A stretch of DNA of 64,000 bases from Sphingopyxis panaciterrae (GTDB taxonomy: Bacteria; Pseudomonadota; Alphaproteobacteria; Sphingomonadales; Sphingomonadaceae). A program made the translations under genes and the position numbers. The notes beneath the pieces are model-generated. The model saw nothing but the letters and a program-made list of their open reading frames with translations. It did not search any database and was not told the DNA's origin. Within the stretch, counting starts at the first letter, position 1, and each line of letters opens with the position of its first letter. Shown one piece after another: positions 30,632 through 39,375 of the stretch. The stretch spans positions 310,001-374,000 of the forward strand of contig NZ_JAASQN010000003.1 of assembly GCF_011762125.1 (NCBI RefSeq). The letters run 5' to 3'.

Positions 30632-31279
30632 TCAGGGCAAACGCATCTCCAGCGCCGCCGACAGGTCGGCGAGCGCCTGTTCGCCGCTCGTCACCTTGAT
30701 CGCGTGCATGCCAAGCTGGCTCGCGGGTTTGCAGTTGATGCCAAGGTCATCGAGATAGATGCAATTGGCCGGCGCGACCCCGAGCGCGTCGCACATCATG
30801 CGATAAATCGCCGGATCGGGCTTGCGCACGCCGACCTTGCTCGATTCGATGACATGGTCGAAGCGCGCCATGATCGCCGCGACTTCGGCCGCCAGTTCCT
30901 CGCTGCGCGCCATGCCCGCGCCCTTGCCGCTCGGCACATTGTTCGTGATGCAGCCGATCGTGAAGCCGGCCGCCTTCAGCGTATCGAGCGCCGCGACCAT
31001 CGCCGGCCGCACCGCCCCCGCGAGGACGGCGAGCACCGCTTCGCCTTCCAGTTCGTGGCCAAGCGTCCGCGCTTCGGCGGCGAACAGCGCATCGAACGCC
31101 GCCGCGTCGATCTCGGCGCGTTCGAACTTCGCCCAGGCATTGCCGTCGGGATCGGCAGCGTTGACGCGGCGGACGAAGTCGCGCGGTAATCCGCGCTCTT
31201 CCTCCAGCCGGTTGAACGCCTCGAAGGGCGAGGCGGTGATGACGCCGCCGAAGTCGAAGATGATGGTGGTGAAGTTCAT
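30632..31279 (-). CDS. HAD-IA family hydrolase
   Basis: A 215-aa haloacid dehalogenase-like protein with motif I FDFGGVIT, the cap region, CITNNVPSG (motif II Thr) and VGVRKPDPAIY (motif III Lys), CIYLDDLGINC (motif IV). The FGG variant of motif I resembles the soluble epoxide hydrolase N-domain / YihX group of phosphatases. Its start overlaps the DUF2855 stop (ATGA). Confidence 0.9.
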   Translation of the reverse strand: MNFTTIIFDFGGVITASPFEAFNRLEEERGLPRDFVRRVNAADPDGNAWAKFERAEIDAAAFDALFAAEARTLGHELEGEAVLAVLAGAVRPAMVAALDTLKAAGFTIGCITNNVPSGKGAGMARSEELAAEVAAIMARFDHVIESSKVGVRKPDPAIYRMMCDALGVAPANCIYLDDLGINCKPASQLGMHAIKVTSGEQALADLSAALEMRLP

Positions 31280-32394
31280 GGTTTGATGACGATTCCTGTC
31301 CTGGGGTCGGCCTGTCCCGATAGCATCTCATGATAGGCGGCGAGCGCCGCCTCGCCGCCGCGGCGCTTGTCGATCGTCGTCAGCCGCGGCGCGACCTCCA
31401 TGAAGGCGAGCCAGGCTTCGGCGATCTTCTGTCCGAACACCGCGCCGCCCCAGTCGGCGATCCGTTTCTGGCTGCGGCCCGGCGCGAAAAAGCCCTGCCG
31501 CTCGGGGCCCGGCAGACCCTCGATATCGGCCTGCGCGTCCCAATGCGACTTGCCGACGATGATCGAGGCTTTCAGATTATTTCCGAAATGGCTGTGCACC
31601 GCGCGCGTCACCGCGCCATTCCCCGCCATGTCGACCAGCGCGGCGGGGCTCGCGGCGTTGAGCGTCATGATCTGGTCATAGCTGATGACGCGGTCGTAAA
31701 TCCCCTGCGCGGCGAGCGTGTCGACGTTCGCCGCGCTCGTCAGGCCGATCGTTTCGGGCCGCGCCGTTCGCCGTCCGAGCGAAAAGCCAAGCCCGATCGC
31801 GGTCTTGCTCGACGCGCTCGCGATCAAGATCTGGCCGGCGCCATAATCGCCCTCATCCTCGAACTGGTCGGCAATCAGCCAGCCGGTCAGGAACAGCGGG
31901 CGAAACACCGGCCAATAATCATGGTCCGCGGCGCGATAGCCCTCCAGCGCCTCGACCCGCTGATAATGATTGTAGATCGGGGGCAGGGTGGTGCGCCGCG
32001 GCGTGACGTCGGTAAAGCCGCCCGGCCCCGCCTTGCCGGCGGTCAGCACCGCATGCTGTGCCATCGGATAATAGCCGTAGAAGCACTCGCCCGCCGCGAC
32101 GCCGTCGGCGGTGCTTTCGGTCACCGTCGCAAAGCCCCAGACGGGCAGGCGGCCGGACTGGCCGGGCTCGGCGAAGAAATCCCAATAGCCTTGATCCTCC
32201 CCATCTTTATTGGCGCCGAACAGCCCCGCGGGCTTGCCGAACACCGCATAGGTGATGTTGTTCGCGGTCATCGCATAGCTGTCCAGATGGACACGCACCT
32301 GCCCCGGCGCGAGCGGGGTAGCGGGATCGGCGACCAGACGGGCCTGCGTGATATCGTCGCGATCGATGTCGATCGCCCAGCTTGTTCTGCTCAT
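31276..32394 (-). CDS. DUF2855 family protein
   Basis: A 372-aa protein of the DUF2855 family, recognisable from DSYAMTANNITYAVFG, GYYPMAQHAVL and ILIASASSKTAIGLGF. It resembles a medium-chain dehydrogenase in layout, but the nucleotide loop is not the standard GxGxxG. Function unknown. It is the upstream partner of the HAD hydrolase, translationally coupled. Confidence 0.85.
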   Translation of the reverse strand: MSRTSWAIDIDRDDITQARLVADPATPLAPGQVRVHLDSYAMTANNITYAVFGKPAGLFGANKDGEDQGYWDFFAEPGQSGRLPVWGFATVTESTADGVAAGECFYGYYPMAQHAVLTAGKAGPGGFTDVTPRRTTLPPIYNHYQRVEALEGYRAADHDYWPVFRPLFLTGWLIADQFEDEGDYGAGQILIASASSKTAIGLGFSLGRRTARPETIGLTSAANVDTLAAQGIYDRVISYDQIMTLNAASPAALVDMAGNGAVTRAVHSHFGNNLKASIIVGKSHWDAQADIEGLPGPERQGFFAPGRSQKRIADWGGAVFGQKIAEAWLAFMEVAPRLTTIDKRRGGEAALAAYHEMLSGQADPRTGIVIKP

Positions 32395-32450
32395 GTCCGG
32401 ACCCCTCCGATGGCTTGCCCGCGGCTGCGGAATCGCCGATAGTCATACAG

Positions 32451-32834
32451 ATGGCGGCGCCCCTGACAATCGCGGTCAAACGCATTCACGAACCGGCCGG
32501 TCCCGGCGATGGCACGCGTTTCCTTGTCGACCGGCTGTGGCCGCGCGGCGTGTCGAAAGAGAAGGCGGCGCTCGCCGCGTGGCTCAAGCCGCTGTCGCCG
32601 AGCGATGGCCTGCGCAAGCGTTTCCACGGCGAAACCGCCGATTCGGACGAAGCGTGGGACGAATTCCGGTTCGATTATTTCGCCGAACTCGATGCGGGTG
32701 GCGAGGAGGTGAAGGCGGCGCTCTTCACACTTGATGCGGCGGCGAGAGCCGGGCCGGTGACCTTGCTCTATGCCGCGAAGAATGCGGAGCGGAACAACGC
32801 CGTCGCGCTGCGGGAGTGGCTGGCGCGGCGTTGA
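32451..32834 (+). CDS. DUF488 family protein
   Basis: A 127-aa DUF488 protein with the conserved RFLVDRLWPRGVSKEKAALAAWLKPLSPS segment and a C-terminal TLLYAAKNAERNNAVALREWL. The function of the family is not settled. The start is ATG at 32451; the ORF extends upstream but into the divergent promoter with DUF2855. Confidence 0.88.
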   Translation: MAAPLTIAVKRIHEPAGPGDGTRFLVDRLWPRGVSKEKAALAAWLKPLSPSDGLRKRFHGETADSDEAWDEFRFDYFAELDAGGEEVKAALFTLDAAARAGPVTLLYAAKNAERNNAVALREWLARR

Positions 32835-32847
32835 GCCAAATAGATTA

Positions 32848-32937
32848 CCGTGTCCCCGCGCAGGCGGGGACCCATCTCCTGCCGGTTCAAAATAGTGCCG
32901 ACTGGAGATGGACCCCTGCCTTCGCAGGGGTCCACGG
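32848..32937. repeat. Foldback element related to the ligA palindrome
   Basis: Arms CCGTGTCCCCGCGCAGGCGG... and GACCCCTGCCTTCGCAGGGG... pair imperfectly, and both contain the CCATCTCC/GGAGATGG segment also found in ligA 537-603. In the convergent DUF488/VIT gap. Confidence 0.85.
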
Positions 32938-32952
32938 AAATTTTGTGATATC

Positions 32953-33642
32953 TTACCCCACCGTTGTCCCGAGCAGCGACCCGATCGCGATCGTCACCGC
33001 CATTGCCATCGCCCCCCAGAAGGTTACCCGAACGACCGGGCGCAGCATCGGCGCATTGCCCGCCCGGGCTCCGAGCGCGCCGAGAATCGCGAGGAAGACA
33101 AGCGACGCCGCCGAAACGGTCCACGGCAACGACGCGCCGCTGTCGACCAGCACCGTCGCCAGCGGCAGCGCCGCGCCGATCGCAAAGCTCGCCGCCGAAG
33201 CCGCCGCCGCCTGCACCGGCCGCGCCGCCATCGCGTCGGTCATGCCCAGCTCGTCGCGCAAATGGGTGTCGAGCGCGTCATGTTCGGTCAGTTGGACCGC
33301 GACCTGCTCGGCGAGCGCGCGGTCGAGCCCGCGCTCCTCATAGATTTGCGTCAATTCCTCGAGCTCATACTCCGGATCGGCGGCCAGATGGCGCTTCTCC
33401 AGCTCGACATCGGCCTTTTCGGCGTCGCCCTGCGAACTCACCGACACATATTCGCCCGCCGCCATCGACATCGCGCCGGCGACGAGGCCCGCAGTCCCGG
33501 TGACGAGGATCGACGCCCCAGATGCTCCTGCCGCCGCGACGCCCGCGATCAGGCTGGCGGTCGACACGATCCCGTCATTGGCGCCGAGGATCGCGGCGCG
33601 CAGCCAGCCGATCCGGGTGACGGTGTGGGTTTCCTCGTGCAT
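32953..33642 (-). CDS. VIT1/CCC1 family transporter
   Basis: A 229-aa membrane protein of the Fe2+/Mn2+ vacuolar transporter family: opening LRAAILGANDGIVSTASLIAGV, GAMSMAAGEYVSVSSQ (membrane metal-binding motif), a Glu-rich cytosolic helical stretch (about residues 75-125) and three more helices. Likely exports or stores iron/manganese. Start at 33642, 8 nt after AGGAGG. It follows vapC by 13 bp in the same direction. Confidence 0.9.
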   Translation of the reverse strand: MHEETHTVTRIGWLRAAILGANDGIVSTASLIAGVAAAGASGASILVTGTAGLVAGAMSMAAGEYVSVSSQGDAEKADVELEKRHLAADPEYELEELTQIYEERGLDRALAEQVAVQLTEHDALDTHLRDELGMTDAMAARPVQAAAASAASFAIGAALPLATVLVDSGASLPWTVSAASLVFLAILGALGARAGNAPMLRPVVRVTFWGAMAMAVTIAIGSLLGTTVG

Positions 33643-33655
33643 CTTCGGCAGCCTC

Positions 33656-34048
33656 CTACCAAAAGCGGATGACGCCGAACTGGTCGAACAGCGCTTCGTT
33701 CGACACCAGCACCAGCTGCTCAATTTGCGCCTGCGCGATCAGCATGCGGTCGAACGGATCGCGATGGGGGATTTGAAGCGCCCCCGCGAGCCGGGCATGT
33801 TCGGCGGTCAGCGATAGCGGGAGGAAGCCGGGTACCGCGATCTCCTTCAGGAAATCGAGCGCTAAAGGTTCGGCAAAGCCGAGTTTGCCGAACCCGTGCT
33901 TGAGCGCAATTTCATAAGCTGAAACCGCACTCGCATAAACGATCGCTTCACCATCTCCGATTGCTTCACGAACATCCGATCGCAGGCGTTCGGGCGCATA
34001 GATCACCCATAGCAGCGCATGGGTATCAAGCAGATAAGCTTGACTCAC
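33656..34048 (-). CDS. vapC: PIN-domain toxin, VapC family
   Basis: A 130-aa PIN ribonuclease: LLDTHALLW (Asp8), a conserved Glu in SAYEIALKHGFGKL, and HRDPFDRMLIAQA with two acidic residues near 96-100. Its start overlaps the antitoxin stop (34045-34048). Confidence 0.9.
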   Translation of the reverse strand: MSQAYLLDTHALLWVIYAPERLRSDVREAIGDGEAIVYASAVSAYEIALKHGFGKLGFAEPLALDFLKEIAVPGFLPLSLTAEHARLAGALQIPHRDPFDRMLIAQAQIEQLVLVSNEALFDQFGVIRFW

Positions 34049-34323
34049 AGGGCGTCATTGGGATCGTCAACTTCCCCGTTCCAAAGCTTCAGATCTTCTT
34101 CGGGGAGAGGATCCCAGAAACCATCTTCCAGCGGATCTTTGCCCGGCGGAATCAGGTGCGCAAGGTGGCCGAGCTTGCGCTTCGCCTTGGGTATTTCCTT
34201 CACTGGCATCAGCTTGACCACCGGCTCCTTGCCGCGCGCGATCGTCACTTCTTCGCCCGCCAGAACGCGGGCGATCAGGCGCGACAGATGCGTCTTCGCT
34301 TCGTGGATGGTCACGATGGTCAT
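34045..34323 (-). CDS. Phd/YefM-type antitoxin
   Basis: A 92-aa protein with the Phd/YefM DNA-binding fold (TIVTIHEAKTHLSRLIARVLAGEEVTIARGKEPVVKLMPV) and a variable C-terminal toxin-binding tail. It is directly upstream of and overlapping vapC, so this is a type II toxin-antitoxin pair. A palindromic operator lies 8 bp before its start. Confidence 0.92.
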   Translation of the reverse strand: MTIVTIHEAKTHLSRLIARVLAGEEVTIARGKEPVVKLMPVKEIPKAKRKLGHLAHLIPPGKDPLEDGFWDPLPEEDLKLWNGEVDDPNDAL

Positions 34324-34330
34324 GGCGGAT

Positions 34331-34357
34331 ACTTAGCTAAGTCATATGACTAAGTCA
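34331..34357 (-). promoter_or_regulatory. Operator of the toxin-antitoxin pair
   Basis: Perfect 12-bp palindrome ACTTAGCTAAGT (34331-34342) plus direct repeats CTAAGTCA at 34337-34344 and 34350-34357, 13 bp apart, flanking CATATG. It overlaps the stop codon of the upstream SMP-30 gene. Typical of antitoxin autoregulation (inference). Confidence 0.65.
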
Positions 34358-35275
34358 ATATTGCAGCTGCAGCCCCGGCCTCGCCCAGCGCGCCTTTACC
34401 AGCCGGCCCGTGCCCGACAGGGTGATATAGGCGTCCTGCCGGTCGGGCCCGCCGAACGCGATGTTGGTGGTGAAGATATCGTCGGTCGCGACAAATTCGA
34501 CCAGTTCGCCCTGCGGCGAGACGACGCTGATTCCGCACTCGCCGATCGTCGCGACGCAGATATTGCCATTGGCTTCCATCGCAAGGCTGTCGAAGAATTT
34601 ATAGCCGGCGGGGCGATACAGCGGGATGCCGGGACCGCCGGGGCCGGCATCCGCCGCCACCTTGCCGGGCGCGATGATGTTGAATTTCATCAGGCGGCAG
34701 GTGTAGGTTTCGGCCGCGTAAAGCGTGTTGCCGTCGGGAGAGATGCCGATGCCGTTCGGATTGTTCGACGGAAAGATCACTTCCTCGATGAAGCTGCCGT
34801 CGGCCTTGGCATAAAAGATGCCGACGATGTCGTGACAGCGCGCGGCATAATCGACCTTGCCATGATCGGTGAACCAGAAGCCGCCATGCGTGTCGAACAT
34901 GATGTCGTTCGGGCCGCGCAGGATCACGCCATGGTCGCCGCTCTTGTAAAGGATTTCGACCGCGCCGGTGTCGATATCGATCCGCTCGATCCGCCCGCCC
35001 GAATAATCGTCCGCAATGCCGTGTGGCGCCAGATAGCCATTCGATTCGACATAGTTGAAGCCGCCGTTGTTGCAGCAGTACAGCTTGCCGTCGGGGCCGA
35101 TCGCCAGGCCGTTGGGGCCGCCGCCGGGGGTCGCGACGACCTCCTTCCGGCCGCCGGGCCAGCAGCGCGTGATCCGCTTCGCCTCGATCTCGACGACGAT
35201 GACGCTGCCGTCATCCATCACCACCGGCGCCTCGGGAAAACGCAATCCGTCGGCGATCAGTTCAAACTCGGCCAT
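34355..35275 (-). CDS. SMP-30/gluconolactonase family protein
   Basis: A 306-aa six-bladed beta-propeller lactonase: metal-binding Glu in RFPEAPVVMDDG, GGGPNGLAIGPDGKLYCCNNGGFN, and SNNPNGIGISPDGNTLYAAET, typical of SMP-30. Likely hydrolyses a sugar or other lactone; the substrate is unknown. Its end overlaps the toxin-antitoxin operator, suggesting possible read-through into the antitoxin. Confidence 0.9.
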   Translation of the reverse strand: MAEFELIADGLRFPEAPVVMDDGSVIVVEIEAKRITRCWPGGRKEVVATPGGGPNGLAIGPDGKLYCCNNGGFNYVESNGYLAPHGIADDYSGGRIERIDIDTGAVEILYKSGDHGVILRGPNDIMFDTHGGFWFTDHGKVDYAARCHDIVGIFYAKADGSFIEEVIFPSNNPNGIGISPDGNTLYAAETYTCRLMKFNIIAPGKVAADAGPGGPGIPLYRPAGYKFFDSLAMEANGNICVATIGECGISVVSPQGELVEFVATDDIFTTNIAFGGPDRQDAYITLSGTGRLVKARWARPGLQLQY

Positions 35276-35328
35276 CCTCGTCTCCCTGGTTGTGCGAGGT
35301 CAATGGAGTTTGCCGCTGTTTCTTCTTT

Positions 35329-35405
35329 CGTCACCCCGGACTTGATCCGGGGTCCATCGAGGCCTTGGCGGGAAGAATGGATGCCGGATCAAGTCCGGCA
35401 TGACG
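35329..35405. repeat. REP-like foldback element, family A
   Basis: CGTCACCCCGGACTTGATCC half and GCCGGATCAAGTCCGGCATG half, each self-complementary and related to each other. In the divergent SMP-30/oxygenase gap. Confidence 0.9.
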
Positions 35406-35462
35406 AAATGAGGGTCAGCGTCTCTCCTTGCTCTCGCGGGCTTCCTATGCTTTGCGGCCATC

Positions 35463-36062
35463 ATGCCCGTTCGCACGCTCTTCGCCACCAATTTTTACGA
35501 GGCCGATATCGGCACGCCCGGCCTGCTCGAAGAGCTGGAGGAGAGCAGCCGCCTGTTCGCCGAAGAGGATGGCGCGGGCCGGCGCTGGAGCCGCGATCAT
35601 GGCTACAAGGGCTATACAAGCTATGCGTCGCTCGGCGACCTGCCCGAGCGCGATCCGGCCTTTTATGATCTCAAGCGCCTGCTCGACAAGCATGTGAAGG
35701 CGTTCGCCAAGGCGTGCCATTTCGACCTCGCCAAGCCGCTGAGGCTCGACAGCCTGTGGGTCAACATCCTGAAACCCGGCGGCACCCACAGCGGCCATAT
35801 TCACCCGCACAGCATCGTGTCGGGGACCTTCTATGTCGCGGTCCCGCCGGATTCGGGGGCACTGAAGCTGGAGGATCCGCGCCTCGCGATGCTGATGGCG
35901 GCGCCTGGCCGCACCGACGATGCGCCCGAACAATTATTGCCGTTCGTCTATGCCGAACCCGCCGCGGGCCGCGTCTTCCTGTGGGAAAGCTGGCTGCGCC
36001 ACGAGGTGATGCCGCATGCGGGCAAGGGCGAACGGATCAGCATCAGCTTTAACTATCGCTGA
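35463..36062 (+). CDS. Putative 2OG-Fe(II) oxygenase, TIGR02466 family
   Basis: A 199-aa protein with a double-stranded beta-helix look: GGTHSGHIHPHSIVSGTFYV, then the C-terminal RVFLWESWLRHEVMPHAGKGERISISFNYR containing His and Arg as in Fe(II)/2-oxoglutarate oxygenases. The family is uncharacterised (TIGR02466 from memory). ATG at 35463 follows the repeat by 57 bp. Confidence 0.8.
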   Translation: MPVRTLFATNFYEADIGTPGLLEELEESSRLFAEEDGAGRRWSRDHGYKGYTSYASLGDLPERDPAFYDLKRLLDKHVKAFAKACHFDLAKPLRLDSLWVNILKPGGTHSGHIHPHSIVSGTFYVAVPPDSGALKLEDPRLAMLMAAPGRTDDAPEQLLPFVYAEPAAGRVFLWESWLRHEVMPHAGKGERISISFNYR

Positions 36063-36113
36063 GCCGATCCTATATCGCGGCACATCCCCCCATTCCTTGA
36101 CAAAGGATCCCCC

Positions 36114-37547
36114 ATGACCGCGACCTACGACGCCGACCTCCAGCTCTTCATCAACGGCGCGTGGCGGAGCGGCGAGGGGCGCGAGGGGCGGCCGGTCTAT
36201 AATCCCGCGACTGCGGGCACGCTCGCCGAACTGCCCGTCGCCACCATCGCCGACCTCGATGAAGCGCTCGCGGCGGCGGAGCGCGGCTGGCCGGTCTGGC
36301 GCGCCAAGACTCCCGACGAGCGCGCGGCGCTGATGCACAAGGCGGCGGGGATCATCCGCGAGCGGGTCGATCATATCGCGACCCTGCTGACGCTTGAACA
36401 GGGCAAGCCGATCGCCGAGGCGCGCGGCGAAGTGCTGTCGGCGGCGGGGCTGTTCGACTATTTCGCCGAACAGGGCAAACGCATCGAAGGCCGCGTGCTC
36501 CAGCGCCCCGCGGGCCAGCGCGCGATGGTCACCAAGCATCCCGTCGGCCCCGTCGCCGGCTTCAGCCCGTGGAACTTCCCGGTCAATCTGATGGTCAAGA
36601 AGATTGCGCCCGCGCTTGCCGCGGGCTGCGTCGTGATCGCGAAAGCGCCCGAGGAAACGCCGGGCTGCACCAGCGCGATCATGCGCTGCATCGCCGATGC
36701 GGGCATCCCCGGCGACGTCGTCCAGCTCGTCTATGGCGATCCCGACCAGATCAGCCGCCATCTGCTTGCCAGCCCGGTGATCCGCAAGGTCAGCTTCACC
36801 GGTTCGACCGCGGTCGGCAAGCATCTGATGAAGCTTGCCGCCGACGGGGTGAAGCGGATCACGATGGAACTCGGCGGTCACGCCCCGGTGCTCGTCTTCG
36901 ATGATTGCGACCTCGAGGCGACGCTCGACAAGGTGGTGATGCAGAAATTCCGCAACGCCGGGCAGGTCTGTATTTCGCCGACGCGCTTCTATGTCCAGCA
37001 GGGCATTTACGACGCCTTCGTGAAGGACTTTGGCGAACGGACCGCGAAGGTGAGGATCGGCAGCGGGCTCGACGCCGATACCCAGATGGGGCCGCTCGCC
37101 AACGCGCGCCGCATCCCCGCCCTGGAAGCGCTGGTGGCCGACGCCAAGGCCAAGGGCGCGCGCGTCATCGCGGGCGGCGAAGCGACCGGCGACGGCTATT
37201 TCTTCCAGCCGACCGCGATCGCCGACGTGCCGGTCGAGGCCGATGCGATGAACAACGAACCCTTTGGCCCGATGGCGCTGATCCGTCCGTTCGGCACCGA
37301 GGATGAAGCGCTCGAACAGGCGAACCGGCTGCCCTATGGTCTCGCCGCCTTCGCCTTCACCGAGAATGGCCGCCGCATCAACCGCATCGTCGACGGCATC
37401 GAAAGCGGGATGGTCGGCGTCAACAGCTTCGTCATCTCGGCGCTCGACACGCCGTTCGGCGGGATCAAGGAATCGGGCTTCGGCAGCGAAAGCGGGCCCG
37501 AGGGGCTGGATGGCTATCTGGTCACCAAGGCGGTGCATATTTATTGA
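36114..37547 (+). CDS. Succinate-semialdehyde dehydrogenase-like aldehyde dehydrogenase
   Basis: A 477-aa NAD(P)-dependent aldehyde dehydrogenase with general base Glu252 (MELGGHAPV) and nucleophile Cys286 (NAGQVCISPTRFYV). FSPWNFPVNLMVKKIAPALAAGC is the cofactor segment. The length and the order resemble GabD, but substrate specificity is not certain. Its stop is five bases before a family B repeat that fills the gap to the convergent SDR. Confidence 0.9.
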   Translation: MTATYDADLQLFINGAWRSGEGREGRPVYNPATAGTLAELPVATIADLDEALAAAERGWPVWRAKTPDERAALMHKAAGIIRERVDHIATLLTLEQGKPIAEARGEVLSAAGLFDYFAEQGKRIEGRVLQRPAGQRAMVTKHPVGPVAGFSPWNFPVNLMVKKIAPALAAGCVVIAKAPEETPGCTSAIMRCIADAGIPGDVVQLVYGDPDQISRHLLASPVIRKVSFTGSTAVGKHLMKLAADGVKRITMELGGHAPVLVFDDCDLEATLDKVVMQKFRNAGQVCISPTRFYVQQGIYDAFVKDFGERTAKVRIGSGLDADTQMGPLANARRIPALEALVADAKAKGARVIAGGEATGDGYFFQPTAIADVPVEADAMNNEPFGPMALIRPFGTEDEALEQANRLPYGLAAFAFTENGRRINRIVDGIESGMVGVNSFVISALDTPFGGIKESGFGSESGPEGLDGYLVTKAVHIY

Positions 37548-37551
37548 CGCC

Positions 37552-37629
37552 CGTCGCCCCCGCGAAGGCGGGGGCCGCTGGAGACGTAGCGCAAGGCCGA
37601 CTGCGGCCCCCGCCTTCGCGGGGGCGACG
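37552..37629. repeat. Foldback element, family B
   Basis: Perfect 27-bp arms (37552-37578 and 37603-37629) around a 24-bp loop. It occupies almost the whole 83-bp convergent gap. Confidence 0.95.
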
Positions 37630-37630
37630 T

Positions 37631-38392
37631 TCAGTCTTTTTCCAGCGCGACGAAATCGCGCTCCATCGGCGCCAGATGCGCGCCGCCGTCGACGAAGATC
37701 GTCTGGCCGGTCACCGCCTCGGCGCGCGCCAGATAGACGACGGCGTCGGCGATCTGCGCCGGCGTCGGCAACGCCCGCAAGGGCATGCGCTGCGCCAGCC
37801 GTTCGACCTGGCCCGGGCTGTAATCGTCGGTCGCCATCGTCAGCCCCGGCGCGACGGCGTTGACGCGCGCGCGGTTGCCGAATGCCACCGCCAGCGTCGC
37901 GGTCGCTTGCCACAGCGCCGATTTCGACAGGCTGTAGGCGATCTGGTCGGGCACCGGATGGACGACGCGCTGGTCGACGATATTGACGATCGCGGGCCGG
38001 GCGCCCTCGCTCGCCGCGACCAGCGCTTTCGCCAGCATCACCGGCGCATGGTGATTGACCTGCATCATTTCGGTCAGCGCCGCCGCCGACAGGTCGCTCC
38101 ATTCGCCCTCGGCGAACAGCGCGGCATTGTTGACAAGCAGGTCGGGCACACGGCCGAATTTCTCGATCACGGCCGGCAGCAGCGCATCGACCTCTGCCGG
38201 ATCGGCGAGGTCGGCGGCAAAGCGATGACAGCGCGCGCCCGTCTCCGCAATGGCTTCGGCGAGCACCGGATCGGCCTCGGCCGCGCTGCGCTTGTGCAAG
38301 GCCAGCGCATAGCCTTCGCGCGCGAGCCGCGCCGAAATCGCGGCGCCGACGCGGTGGAGCCCGCCCGTGACGAGAGCGAGCTTTTGCGTCAT
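37631..38392 (-). CDS. Pteridine-reductase-like SDR (FolM-like)
   Basis: A 253-aa short-chain dehydrogenase. The cofactor motif is TGGLHRVGAAI, i.e. TGX3RXG, the mark of pteridine reductase PTR1 and FolM rather than the usual TGX3GXG. The catalytic pair is in YSLSKSAL, with an upstream NNAALFAEGEW loop. It is coupled to folB by a 4-bp ATGA overlap, so a role in dihydrofolate/dihydropterin reduction is likely (inference). Confidence 0.83.
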   Translation of the reverse strand: MTQKLALVTGGLHRVGAAISARLAREGYALALHKRSAAEADPVLAEAIAETGARCHRFAADLADPAEVDALLPAVIEKFGRVPDLLVNNAALFAEGEWSDLSAAALTEMMQVNHHAPVMLAKALVAASEGARPAIVNIVDQRVVHPVPDQIAYSLSKSALWQATATLAVAFGNRARVNAVAPGLTMATDDYSPGQVERLAQRMPLRALPTPAQIADAVVYLARAEAVTGQTIFVDGGAHLAPMERDFVALEKD

Positions 38393-38772
38393 TTCCTTGA
38401 CCCCAAACGGCTTCGGCGCATCGTGATGCCAATCTCCTCGCCATCCTCGGCGATCGCGAGCTTGACGATCTTCACCTCGATTTCCTCGATCTTTTCGTCC
38501 TGCAGGAACAAGGTGTCGATGATATGGTCGGCGACGCTTTCGATCAGCACGAAATGCACGTCCTTCGGGATGCCCTCGGTCGCCGCGAATTTCAGATGCA
38601 TGTAATTTTTGGATGCGCTGAGCGGCGTCACCGGGTCGTAATGATCGATCATCGCCAGCTTGGCGCGGACCGAGATGCGCAGCGGCTGCGGCAGATGCGT
38701 TTCTTCGGAATAAATGCCGGTCAGCACCTGGGCCGTCAGGCCCGCCACTTCCAGCCACAATGTATCGGTCAC
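38389..38772 (-). CDS. folB: Dihydroneopterin aldolase family protein
   Basis: A 127-aa FolB/FolX-fold protein (DTLWLEVAGLTAQVLTGIYSEETHLPQPLRISVRAKL), with a conserved Glu in LIESVADHIID. It cleaves or epimerises dihydroneopterin in folate synthesis. Its stop overlaps the start of the pteridine-reductase-like SDR. FolX versus FolB cannot be separated by eye. Confidence 0.88.
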   Translation of the reverse strand: MTDTLWLEVAGLTAQVLTGIYSEETHLPQPLRISVRAKLAMIDHYDPVTPLSASKNYMHLKFAATEGIPKDVHFVLIESVADHIIDTLFLQDEKIEEIEVKIVKLAIAEDGEEIGITMRRSRLGSRK

Positions 38773-38862
38773 CAGAACATCCTGTCGAACGAGCGCGACA
38801 TTCGGCTTTCCATTGCCGGTCCGCGACCCTAAAGCGCCGCCGCATTAGCGAAAGGGTACGCG

Positions 38863-39366
38863 TTGGTCGAGTTACTTCCATTGTCCGATATCGAACCGCA
38901 GGCGGTCGAGCATCTGCTCGACGCCGCTTTCGGAACGGATCGCTTTGGACGAACCGCCTATCGCATCCGCGCCGGCGTCGACGCGGTGCCCGCGCTCAGC
39001 TTCGCGGCGGTCGAGGACGGCGCGCTCATCGGCACGATCCAATGCTGGCCGGTCGCGCATCGTGCGGCCGACGGCAAGGCCACACCGTTGGTCATGGTCG
39101 GCCCCGTCGCCGTATACCCCGGCCAACAGCGCGGCGGACATGGCCGCACGCTGATGGCGCATATGCTCGAAGCGGCGGAAACCAAAGCCGACAGCGCGTT
39201 GATGATGATCGGCGACCCCGAATATTATGGCCGCTTCTTCGGCTTCGACGCCGATGCGACGGGCGTATGGGACCTGCCCGGCCCGTTCGAACGCCGCCGT
39301 CTGCTTGCTCGCGTGGTGAATGGCCATGCCTTGCCGACGGGCGCGGGGATGATCGGGCCGAGGTAA
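38863..39366 (+). CDS. GNAT family N-acetyltransferase
   Basis: A 167-aa GNAT protein of the YhbS-like type: GPVAVYPGQQRGGHGRTLMAHMLEAAE is the acetyl-CoA loop, followed by MIGDPEYYGRFFGFDA. The start appears to be TTG at 38863 behind AAAGGG; no in-frame ATG gives a full fold. Divergent from folB. Confidence 0.85.
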   Translation: MVELLPLSDIEPQAVEHLLDAAFGTDRFGRTAYRIRAGVDAVPALSFAAVEDGALIGTIQCWPVAHRAADGKATPLVMVGPVAVYPGQQRGGHGRTLMAHMLEAAETKADSALMMIGDPEYYGRFFGFDADATGVWDLPGPFERRRLLARVVNGHALPTGAGMIGPR

Positions 39367-39375
39367 CCCAATAAT

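Noticed and set aside
34346..35668. 440-residue plus-strand open frame across SMP-30
   Set aside because: Shadow of SMP-30 continuing through a repeat; no domain.
35934..38444. 836-residue open frame on the minus strand across the aldehyde dehydrogenase and the SDR
   Set aside because: It spans two convincing genes and a foldback repeat; no recognisable domain. Artefact of GC-rich codon use.
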